This document shows, piece after piece, positions 1 through 4,245 of a stretch of 6,238 nucleotides of DNA (within the stretch, counting starts at the first letter, position 1; every line of letters starts with the position of its first letter). The stretch lies in assembly GCA_937974415.1 (NCBI GenBank), contig CALJXB010000067.1, positions 1 through 6,238 of the forward strand. The letters run 5' to 3'. Both the position numbers and the translations under genes were made by a program. The notes below the pieces were generated by a model. That model was given only the letters and a program-made list of their open reading frames with translations, was not told the DNA's origin and searched no databases. This DNA comes from an uncultured Kiloniellales bacterium. GTDB taxonomy: Bacteria; Pseudomonadota; Alphaproteobacteria; Kiloniellales; JAKSDN01.

Positions 1-5
1 TGTCT

Positions 6-36
6 ATGACAACGAAGGCCCTTTGCCTGGTACTAT
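6..36 (+). promoter_or_regulatory. Possible sigma-70-type promoter of xsc
   Basis: The hexamer ATGACA (6-11, one mismatch to TTGACA) precedes TACTAT (31-36), which keeps the important TA---T pattern of a -10 box. The spacer is 19 nt, longer than the ideal 17, so this is a weak call. The predicted start of transcription would be near 43, inside the 14-bp palindrome described next, leaving a leader of about 50 nt. No other -10-like hexamer in the leader looks better. The region before position 1 is not visible, so transcription could also come from upstream. Confidence 0.3.
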
Positions 37-50
37 CTCTCGGTCGAGAG
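37..50. promoter_or_regulatory. Palindrome CTCTCG-GT-CGAGAG, operator candidate
   Basis: This is a perfect 6-2-6 inverted repeat 42 bp before the xsc start codon, directly after the -10-like TACTAT. A site here would overlap the expected transcription start, which suits repressor binding. It does not resemble the CTGGAC-type direct repeats I associate with TauR (MocR/GntR) of taurine pathways, so the regulator is unknown. A 2-nt loop and no T-run make a terminator role unlikely. Confidence 0.4.
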
Positions 51-91
51 GATCTGAAATCGGACTCTGCTCTGGGACAGGAGAAAAACAC

Positions 92-1870
92 ATGAAGATG
101 ACCACTGAGGAAGCCTTCGTCAAAGTTCTGCAGAGGCACGGGATCGAGCATGCCTTCGGGATCATCGGCTCGGCCATGATGCCGATTTCAGACCTGTTCC
201 CGGCCGCCGGCATCAGGTTCTGGGATTGCGCCCATGAGGTGAACGCCGGGATGAGCGCCGACGGCTACACGCGGGCCACGGGCAAGATGTCCATGGCGAT
301 CGCCCAGAACGGCCCCGGCATTACCAACATGGTGACGCCGATCATCACCGCCTACTGGAACCACTCGCCGCTGCTCCTGGTGACACCGCAAGCCGCCAAC
401 AAGACCATCGGCCAGGGCGGCTTTCAGGAGGTCAAGCAGATGGCCCTCTTCGAGGACATGGTGTGCTATCAGGAGGAGGTGCGCGATCCCGCGCGCATGG
501 CCGAAGTCCTGAACCGGGTGATCCTCAAGGCCTTGCGCGGCTCGGCGCCGGCGCAGATCAATGTGCCCCGCGACTACTGGACCCAGGTGATCGATGTCGA
601 GCTGCCGCAGATCGTCAGGATCGAGCATCCGCGCGGCGGCGCGGCGGCGATCGCCGAGGCCGCCAACCTGCTCTCGGAAGCCAGTTTCCCCGTGATCCTG
701 AACGGTGCCGGCGTCGTGCTGTCCGGCGCGATACCGGCCGCCGCCGCGCTGGCCGAGCGGCTGTCGGCGCCGGTCTGCTGCAACTACCAGCACAACGACG
801 CCTTCCCGGGCTCGCACCCGCTGGCTTGCGGACCGCTCGGCTATAACGGCTCCAAGGCCGCCATGGAGATGATCTCCAAGGCCGACGTGGTGCTCGCGCT
901 GGGCACCCGCCTGAACCCGTTTTCCTCGCTGCCGGCCTATCAGACCGACTACTGGCCGAGCGAGGCCAAACTGATCCAGGTCGACATCAACGCCGATCGG
1001 ATCGGTTTGACGAAGAAGGTCGCCGTCGGCATTCAGGGCGACGCCCGCCTGGTGGCCGAGCAAATCCTGGCGCAGCTTTCCGACAAGGCCGGCGACGCCG
1101 GCCGCGCCGAGCGCGAGGGCATGGTCGCCCACGCCAAGTCGGCCTGGGCCCAGCAGCTCTCGTCGATGGACCATGAAGACGACGATCCTGGGATCACGTG
1201 GAACCAGCGCTCCCGCGAGCGCGAACCCGATCGCATGAGCCCGCGCCAAGCCTGGCGGGCGATTCAGGCCGCCCTGCCGACGGAGGCAATCATCTCTACC
1301 GACATCGGCAACAACTGCGCCATCGGCAACGCCTATCCGACCTTCGAGGCGGGCCGGAAATACCTGGCGCCGGGGCTCTTCGGTCCTTGCGGATATGGCT
1401 TCCCGTCGATCCTCGGCGCGAAAATCGGTTGCCCGGACACGCCCTGCGTCGGTTTCGCGGGCGACGGCGCCTTCGGCATCTCCATGAACGAGATGACCGC
1501 CTGCGGGCGCAACGACTGGCCGCCGATTACCATGGTGATCTTCCGCAACTACCAGTGGGGCGCCGAAAAGCGCAACACCACGCTCTGGTACGACGACAAC
1601 TTCGTTGGCACCGAGCTGAACGTCGGCGTCGAATACGCCAAGGTTGCCGAGGCTTGCGGCGTGAAGGGCGTAAAAGCCGAATCGATGGAGGCGCTCACCG
1701 AGGCGCTGAAAACGGCCATCAAGGAGCAGTTGGAGGACAAGGTCACCACCTTCATCGAGGTCGTGCTCAATCAGGAGCTGGGCGAGCCGTTCCGCCGCGA
1801 CGCCATGAAGGCCCCGGTTGCCGTTGCCGGCATCGACCCGAACGACATGCGGCCTCAGCGGCCGACTTGA
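92..1870 (+). CDS. xsc: Sulfoacetaldehyde acetyltransferase (thiamine diphosphate enzyme)
   Basis: This 592-residue cytoplasmic enzyme converts sulfoacetaldehyde and phosphate to acetyl phosphate and sulfite, the desulfonating step of taurine, isethionate and sulfoacetate breakdown (EC 2.3.3.15). Length matches the family (about 590-600). It has the three-domain fold of ThDP enzymes: an N-terminal PYR domain (about 5-170) with the probable activating glutamate E49 in CAHEVNAG, a central domain (about 190-330), and a C-terminal PP domain. The Mg-ThDP motif there runs from G457-D458-G459 to N486. Stretches such as GIIGSAMMPISDLFP, QAANKTIGQGGFQEV and FRNYQWGAEKRNTTLW are, from memory, Xsc hallmarks that separate it from acetolactate synthase. 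The ATG at 92 is chosen because AGGAG lies at 79-83 and homologues begin MKMTTEEAF; the frame is open further upstream but the extra residues look non-coding. Neither pta nor taurine genes are visible. The downstream neighbour is convergent, so xsc ends its transcription unit. Confidence 0.97.
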   Translation: MKMTTEEAFVKVLQRHGIEHAFGIIGSAMMPISDLFPAAGIRFWDCAHEVNAGMSADGYTRATGKMSMAIAQNGPGITNMVTPIITAYWNHSPLLLVTPQAANKTIGQGGFQEVKQMALFEDMVCYQEEVRDPARMAEVLNRVILKALRGSAPAQINVPRDYWTQVIDVELPQIVRIEHPRGGAAAIAEAANLLSEASFPVILNGAGVVLSGAIPAAAALAERLSAPVCCNYQHNDAFPGSHPLACGPLGYNGSKAAMEMISKADVVLALGTRLNPFSSLPAYQTDYWPSEAKLIQVDINADRIGLTKKVAVGIQGDARLVAEQILAQLSDKAGDAGRAEREGMVAHAKSAWAQQLSSMDHEDDDPGITWNQRSREREPDRMSPRQAWRAIQAALPTEAIISTDIGNNCAIGNAYPTFEAGRKYLAPGLFGPCGYGFPSILGAKIGCPDTPCVGFAGDGAFGISMNEMTACGRNDWPPITMVIFRNYQWGAEKRNTTLWYDDNFVGTELNVGVEYAKVAEACGVKGVKAESMEALTEALKTAIKEQLEDKVTTFIEVVLNQELGEPFRRDAMKAPVAVAGIDPNDMRPQRPT

Positions 1871-1963
1871 TCCCCGTTGCGCCATGCGCGTTGTGCGCCG
1901 CTGTGGCGTGGTGCAGCCCGGCGGAGCAATTGCCTCGCGGTCGCCGCAATCGCCGAGCCCGGA
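1871..1963. other. Convergent intergenic gap, no clear terminator
   Basis: This 93-bp gap separates the 3' ends of xsc and the GNAT gene. It contains an 8-bp palindrome, GCAATTGC (1926-1933), and GC-rich sequence. I found no stem followed by a T-run on either strand, so intrinsic termination is not visible for either gene; Rho-dependent termination or overlapping transcripts are possible. Confidence 0.5.
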
Positions 1964-2443
1964 TCAGCTCTCGGCCAGGGGCTTTTCCAGCAGAACCTGG
2001 CGGTCTTCGAAGCCGCAGCGCTCGTAGAGGCCGCGCGCCACCGTGTTTCGTCCCAGCACGGCGATCCTGAGCCAGCGCGCGCGCCGGTTCCGCGCGAAGG
2101 CTTCGCAGGCCGCGATCAGCGCCCGGCCGATGCCCGCACCTCGGTGTGACTCGTTGACGCCGAGGTCGGAGATCAAGGCGAAGTTGTAGTCACGCTCGTC
2201 GCTATCCTCGTTGGGCACGCGGCTCTGGACGGCGGCGAAGCCCACCACTTGGCCACCGTCCTCGGCAACGAAGATGGCGCCGTCCTGCTCGCCGCAGGTC
2301 TTCAAGAGATGATCGAGGTACCAGCCCTCGACGGCTTCGCCCGGCAGCACGCGGTCGTCGATACCGCGCTCGTAGTCCTGCAGCTCGGCGATGCAGCGGG
2401 TGACCCCGGCCGCGTCCTCGGGCTTGAACCGGCGGATCTCCAT
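1964..2443 (-). CDS. GNAT family N-acetyltransferase
   Basis: This is a 159-residue cytoplasmic protein of the GCN5-related N-acetyltransferase fold, which transfers acetyl from acetyl-CoA to an amine. The acetyl-CoA pyrophosphate loop (motif A) is R101-G102-A103-G104-I105-G106, following the beta strand ISDLGVNESH. Motif B is visible as N133 and the A-RGLYERCGF segment with Y140, the usual general-acid tyrosine. The N-terminal MEIRRFKPEDAAGV is the typical first strand and helix. The frame runs 32 codons further upstream, but the start at 2443 is preferred: it has an AG-rich site (GAGGCGAGG) just before it and gives a standard GNAT length. The substrate cannot be told from sequence; protein N-terminal, small-molecule or antibiotic acetylation are all possible. 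It is a single-gene unit, convergent with xsc and separated from the next minus-strand gene by that gene's terminator. Confidence 0.92.
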   Translation of the reverse strand: MEIRRFKPEDAAGVTRCIAELQDYERGIDDRVLPGEAVEGWYLDHLLKTCGEQDGAIFVAEDGGQVVGFAAVQSRVPNEDSDERDYNFALISDLGVNESHRGAGIGRALIAACEAFARNRRARWLRIAVLGRNTVARGLYERCGFEDRQVLLEKPLAES

Positions 2444-2503
2444 CAGCCTCGCCTCTCGCTCTTGCGGGCCGCCGCTGCGGCTGGACCGGCGATACTGGAG
2501 CGG

Positions 2504-2533
2504 ATTATGGGGCGCACGGGCGAACTTGGCCAA
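2504..2533 (-). promoter_or_regulatory. Likely promoter of the GNAT gene
   Basis: Read on the minus strand, TTGGCC (2533-2528) and CATAAT (2509-2504) are separated by 18 nt. CATAAT matches the -10 consensus at five of six positions. Transcription would start near 2497, giving a leader of about 54 nt. The -35 box lies inside a 10-bp palindrome CTTGGCCAAG (2525-2534), which could also be a binding site. The position just downstream of the preceding gene's terminator supports an independent promoter here. Confidence 0.45.
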
Positions 2534-2542
2534 GGGCATATG

Positions 2543-2576
2543 TCAAAAACAAAGCCCCGCCGAAATTGACGGGGCT
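2543..2576 (-). terminator. Rho-independent terminator of the 73-residue gene
   Basis: On the minus strand a 7-bp perfect stem, AGCCCCG/CGGGGCT (2576-2570 with 2559-2553), with a 10-nt loop is followed directly by TTGTTTTTGACA. This is a classical GC-rich stem plus T-tract. It lies 42 bp past the TAA stop at 2619, so it fits termination of that small gene and supports the gene being real. It also insulates the GNAT promoter. Confidence 0.88.
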
Positions 2577-2618
2577 AATTCGAACTGCAGAGCCGTGGAC
2601 GCTCCGCGTCGGCGGCGA

Positions 2619-2840
2619 TTACGGCCGGTTGGTTGCCGTCCTTGAGTCCTGCCGATGGTCTTCAGAGACGGTCAGCCTGGCCGCTTGCCATTCTCTCCAG
2701 AAGGAGACGCCGTCCATATGGCGGATCTCCCGCCAGGCCACTTCGACGGTCGCCGCGTTGATCTCCGAAGGATCCCGGGAATAGGCGCGGACCGCCGCCC
2801 TCGCCCGTTTCCAGGCCCGTTTACGTGCTGGGTCGTTCAT
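2619..2840 (-). CDS. Small hypothetical protein, 73 residues, basic N-terminus
   Basis: I do not recognise a family. The protein starts MNDPARKRAWKRARAAVRAYSRD, a strongly basic, probably helical segment, followed by a second predicted helix (about 26-56, TVEVAWREIRHMDGVSFWREWQAARL) rich in tryptophan, and a polar tail. It has no signal peptide, membrane segment or cysteine. It is probably a real gene: a strong ribosome binding site GGGAGGAG is complementary to 2845-2852, with GGAGG 6 nt before the ATG, and an intrinsic terminator follows the TAA. The basic helix could contact nucleic acid, but that is only inference. It is transcribed alone; the long region upstream carries several palindromes that could be operators. 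The function is unknown. Confidence 0.72.
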   Translation of the reverse strand: MNDPARKRAWKRARAAVRAYSRDPSEINAATVEVAWREIRHMDGVSFWREWQAARLTVSEDHRQDSRTATNRP

Positions 2841-2860
2841 CTGGCTCCTCCCGTTGCTTG

Positions 2861-2874
2861 GGTTCGTGCGAACC
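2861..2874. promoter_or_regulatory. Palindrome GGTTCG-TG-CGAACC in the leader of the 73-residue gene
   Basis: This is a perfect 6-2-6 inverted repeat beginning 20 bp upstream of the ATG at 2840 and just 8 bp from the Shine-Dalgarno sequence. It could be an operator for autorepression, or a small hairpin in the leader RNA next to the ribosome binding site. The protein that would bind it is not known. Confidence 0.35.
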
Positions 2875-2893
2875 TTCTCATTGCCCGCACAGC

Positions 2894-2906
2894 CGCTAGG
2901 CTAGCG
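2894..2906. repeat. Palindrome CGCTAG-G-CTAGCG
   Basis: This perfect 6-1-6 inverted repeat lies 54-66 bp upstream of the 73-residue gene. CTAG is usually rare in proteobacterial genomes, so two CTAG tetramers in mirror arrangement stand out. It could be an operator overlapping a minus-strand -10-like TAGCCT, but I could not pair that with a good -35 box. Confidence 0.3.
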
Positions 2907-2942
2907 CCCACGGGTGACAGCCCGACGGCAGCGCGGTAACAG

Positions 2943-2957
2943 TTGTATGGCATACGA
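2943..2957. promoter_or_regulatory. GntR-like operator candidate, GTATG-G-CATAC core
   Basis: The perfect 5-1-5 palindrome GTATGGCATAC (2945-2955) is embedded in TTGTATGGCATACGAA. The TTGTAT-n-ATACRA arrangement resembles operators of GntR-family regulators with FCD ligand domains. That assignment is by resemblance only, and no GntR gene is in the window. It lies about 105 bp upstream of the 73-residue gene, where it could control that gene or something plus-strand. Confidence 0.3.
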
Positions 2958-2977
2958 ATTTGCCTCGCGGCCAAGAT

Positions 2978-2989
2978 GGCGGATCCGCC
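2978..2989. repeat. 12-bp palindrome GGCGGATCCGCC
   Basis: This is a perfect even palindrome that extends by three more pairs (GAT/ATC) if one bulged C at 2990 is allowed. It might be an operator or a hairpin. In GC-rich DNA such a palindrome can also arise by chance, so this is recorded at low confidence. Confidence 0.25.
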
Positions 2990-3097
2990 CATCCTGGAAG
3001 CCAGCGCCCACCCAGGCACTTAACTTCGCGTGCCGTTCCAGGTTACTAGGACCGGTTGTATTGCACCACTAGCCATTGGGGGGGAATCTTGTATTTC

Positions 3098-3126
3098 CTG
3101 TGGATAGATTAGGGATTTATCCACAG
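3098..3126. promoter_or_regulatory. Inverted pair of DnaA-box-like 9-mers
   Basis: CTGTGGATA (3098-3106) and TATCCACAG (3118-3126) form a perfect 9-bp inverted repeat around an 11-nt spacer. The right arm contains TTATCCACA (3117-3125), the exact consensus DnaA box. The left arm read on the minus strand is CTATCCACA, one mismatch. The surrounding DNA is AT-enriched. As plus-strand RNA the repeat would extend to 13 pairs with two G-U wobbles and a 3-nt loop, so a structural RNA role is the alternative. Two boxes are too few to call an origin, and no typical alphaproteobacterial origin neighbours (for example hemE) are present. A DnaA-regulated promoter or titration site is the more modest reading. 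Confidence 0.5.
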
Positions 3127-3155
3127 AAAAATGACGAATCCGTGATCCTCCCAGC

Positions 3156-3185
3156 TTGCGCCTCTCAGTGACGGGCCGCTAGGAT
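3156..3185 (+). promoter_or_regulatory. Possible promoter of the small-RNA candidate
   Basis: TTGCGC (3156-3161) and TAGGAT (3180-3185) are separated by 18 nt. Both keep the core positions used by alphaproteobacterial housekeeping promoters (TTG at -35, TA---T at -10). A start 6-7 nt after the -10 box falls at 3191-3192, exactly at the first base of the first hairpin of the RNA candidate. That agreement is the main reason for the call. The DnaA-box pair lies about 30 bp upstream. Confidence 0.4.
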
Positions 3186-3221
3186 ATCCATGGATCGAGC
3201 GGCTTTCGGGTCGAGCGATCC

Positions 3222-3274
3222 GGGAGACGCCAGGAGCACGGATTCGCGTCCAAGCACTTGGCGTCTCTCTTTTT
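3222..3274 (+). terminator. Intrinsic terminator, 13-bp stem plus T5
   Basis: The arm at 3222-3234 (GGGAGACGCCAGG) pairs with 3257-3269 (CTTGGCGTCTCTC): 11 Watson-Crick pairs and two G-U pairs, with nine consecutive perfect pairs in the middle. The loop is 22 nt. TTTTT follows at once at 3270-3274. No protein gene on the plus strand ends nearby, so something non-coding must be transcribed into it. Confidence 0.75.
3227..3257 (+). repeat. Imperfect direct repeat, copy A (inside the sRNA candidate)
   Basis: This copy reads as four blocks, ACGCCAGGA, GGATTC, GCGTCCA and GCAC, separated by GCAC, nothing and A. The same four blocks in the same order form copy B at 3465-3494 with different short insertions. 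In copy A the first block is the 5' arm of the terminator stem and the rest is its loop. Confidence 0.55.
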
Positions 3275-3418
3275 GTGCGCGCTCAGCCCCTCAGGATAGC
3301 CTGCACGCGTTCCGCGCTGCTGAAGGCAACGGCCCTCTTCCATTCCAAGACTCGGCGATTATCGCGGACGGCCCTCGCATGGCGCCGCCCATTCGCTAGG
3401 CCCAGGCCCGGAATGGAT

Positions 3419-3463
3419 TTGGCCCGGCAGGAGGTTCGAGCTCACTCGTCTCCGCCGGGCCAA
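3419..3463. repeat. Strong 45-nt hairpin, 10+4+4 pairs, CTCA loop
   Basis: TTGGCCCGGC (3419-3428) pairs perfectly with GCCGGGCCAA (3454-3463). Inside it GGAG (3430-3433) pairs with CTCC (3450-3453) after one bulged A, and CGAG (3437-3440) pairs with CTCG (3445-3448) across a CTCA loop. All 18 pairs are Watson-Crick. Neither strand has a T-run after the stem, so it is not a standard intrinsic terminator. It may be a transcript-stabilising or RNase III-processed 3' structure for the DUF4126 message, whose stop lies about 108 bp away on the minus strand, part of an RNA gene, or an extruding cruciform. Confidence 0.7.
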
Positions 3464-3464
3464 T

Positions 3465-3494
3465 ACGCCAGGATGGATTCTTCGCGTCCAGCAC
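3465..3494 (+). repeat. Imperfect direct repeat, copy B
   Basis: This copy has the blocks ACGCCAGGA, GGATTC, GCGTCCA and GCAC (26 bases identical to copy A at 3227-3257), separated by T, TTC and nothing. Unlike copy A, it is not followed by the complementary arm CTTGGCGT or a T-run, so the terminator hairpin cannot form. It looks like a decayed or re-purposed duplicate of the sRNA 3' region. Confidence 0.55.
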
Positions 3495-3551
3495 GGTCAA
3501 GGCTCGTAAGGGGCCAACTCGATTCGTGTCAATACTTCAAATCGCAACGCG

Positions 3552-3571
3552 GCAAAGCGGCGTGTCTTTGC
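3552..3571. repeat. Short inverted repeat at the DUF4126 stop codon
   Basis: GCAAAG (3552-3557) and CTTTGC (3566-3571) form a perfect 6-bp inverted repeat with an 8-nt loop, touching the TAG stop at 3571-3573. No T-run follows on the minus strand. It may be a weak 3' hairpin of the DUF4126 transcript; it is not a convincing terminator alone. Confidence 0.3.
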
Positions 3572-4245
3572 TAGGCGTCGCCTTGCATCTGCGCGCCGCT
3601 GTGGGCGGGGATTCGCTTTAGAGCGATCCCGCTGGGCGGTTGCGGCTGGGGGCCGGCCCCGAAAGCCCGCCGGATGCGTGCGAAAAGGAACATCACGCCG
3701 CGCCAGATCTTCGGCAATAGCCAGAGCGCCACGGCCATGAAGAGCGCCAGGAAGACCAGGAATTCGACGGGATAGAAGATCGCACCCGCAAGGCCCGCCA
3801 ACACCAGGGTATCCTCGGCGAGCGAGACGCCGATGTTGCTGAAGGGCTCCGGCGAGGCGTTGATCAGCACCCGGGTACCGGCTTTGAGGGTATGGCTGGT
3901 GGCCGCCAGGGCGCCGCCCAGGATCCCGGCCATGAGTGTGACCGCCGGGTCGACCTGGCCGACCGCGCCGGCCGCCAGGACCGCCGCCGCGGGAATGCGG
4001 ATGAAGGTGTGCAGGGTGTCCCAGCCGGTATCCACGCCCGGCACCTTGTCGGCGAAGAACTCCACGCAATACATGAAGCCGGCCGCGACGATCACGCCCG
4101 GGTGCTGAAGCACCTCGAGGCCCGGGGGCAGGTCCAGGTTGCCGGTGCCACCCAGGATGCCGAGCACGGCGATGGCGGCATAGAGGTTGATGCCGCTGGC
4201 CCAGGCCACGCCCATGCTGAGCGCTATCAGTTGAACGGTTTCCAT
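3571..4245 (-). CDS. DUF4126 family inner-membrane protein
   Basis: This 224-residue multi-pass membrane protein of unknown function matches the DUF4126 pattern by memory of the family. Hydrophobic segments lie at about 4-33, 50-65, 84-115 and 146-177. The conserved polar region between the second and third segments reads DKVPGVDTGWDTLHTFIRIPAA (66-87), and a second conserved stretch reads SPEPFSNIGVSLAEDTLVL (131-149); both are family signatures as I recall them. A basic, proline-rich C-terminal tail (190-224) probably faces the cytoplasm. The start at 4245 is preferred because GGGGAGGG precedes it with GGAGG about 7 nt away and the protein begins at the first membrane segment; the open frame continues upstream by 137 codons without family-like sequence. 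It lies 179 bp after the DMT permease on the same strand, so co-transcription is possible but not certain. Confidence 0.88.
   Translation of the reverse strand: METVQLIALSMGVAWASGINLYAAIAVLGILGGTGNLDLPPGLEVLQHPGVIVAAGFMYCVEFFADKVPGVDTGWDTLHTFIRIPAAAVLAAGAVGQVDPAVTLMAGILGGALAATSHTLKAGTRVLINASPEPFSNIGVSLAEDTLVLAGLAGAIFYPVEFLVFLALFMAVALWLLPKIWRGVMFLFARIRRAFGAGPQPQPPSGIALKRIPAHSGAQMQGDA

Larger units (their letters stand above)
3192..3274 (+). ncRNA. Candidate small RNA, two abutting hairpins and U-tract
   Basis: No known RNA family is recognised. Hairpin 1 (3192-3221) pairs GGATCG with CGATCC, then has a 2x2 AG/AG internal loop, then CGGC with GTCG-side partners (3200-3203 with 3210-3213, one G-U) and a UUCG-containing loop. 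Hairpin 2 (3222-3269) starts at the very next base and is the terminator described separately, ending in five T (3270-3274). Wobble pairs in both stems are G-U only when read on the plus strand, which favours plus-strand transcription. A promoter-like sequence positions the start at hairpin 1. I see no convincing open frame inside, so a trans-acting or protein-binding RNA of about 83 nt is the best reading. It could instead be the end of a longer leaderless transcript from further left. Confidence 0.5.
2841..3570. other. Long non-coding region with clustered structural signals
   Basis: About 730 bp lie between the start of the 73-residue gene and the stop of the DUF4126 gene. The open frames inside it read as low-quality translations with no recognisable motif and poor start sites, so I call no protein here. 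It holds several palindromes on the left (2861-2989), a paired DnaA-box-like repeat (3098-3126), a promoter and sRNA candidate (3156-3274), a partial repeat of that sRNA (3465-3494) and a strong hairpin (3419-3463). The stretch 3060-3140 is visibly richer in A and T than the surroundings. Confidence 0.7.

Noticed and set aside
6..95. 29-codon leader peptide frame overlapping the xsc start
   Set aside because: No ribosome binding site is visible and it has no attenuator-like run of codons or terminator structure.
188..1885. Long open frame on the minus strand opposite xsc (565 codons)
   Set aside because: It is the antisense shadow of a well-conserved GC-rich gene; the translation is rich in His, Arg and Gly without any recognisable domain.
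2444..2539. 32-codon N-terminal extension of the GNAT protein
   Set aside because: It would include the predicted promoter -10 box and has no GNAT-like sequence; the internal ATG has an AG-rich site before it.
2837..3019. 60-codon minus-strand frame with a GTG start whose stop overlaps the small gene's ATG (ATGA)
   Set aside because: The overlap looks like translational coupling, but the start site is weak, the sequence has no recognisable feature and it spans four palindromes, so chance is more likely.
3060..3140. Calling this segment a chromosomal origin
   Set aside because: Only two DnaA-like boxes are present and no origin-associated genes are nearby, so only the box pair is reported.
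3355..3365. 11-bp palindrome GCGAT-T-ATCGC and the 9-bp direct repeat ACGGCCCTC (3329-3337 and 3368-3376)
   Set aside because: These are short enough to occur by chance in this base composition, and no neighbouring signal gives them a role such as a dif or parS site.
3421..3463. tRNA-like GGTTCGAG motif inside the 45-nt hairpin
   Set aside because: There is no acceptor stem, anticodon arm or D-arm around it; the folding is a single long hairpin, not a cloverleaf.
3504..3532. Minus-strand TTGACA (3532-3527) as a promoter
   Set aside because: The -35 box is perfect, but the hexamer 17 nt away (TTACGA) is a poor -10 box and nothing obvious is transcribed from it.
3190..3574. Plus-strand open frames of 69 and 99 codons in the intergenic region
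   Set aside because: They cross the sRNA terminator and the 45-nt hairpin, have poor start sites and read as non-coding sequence.
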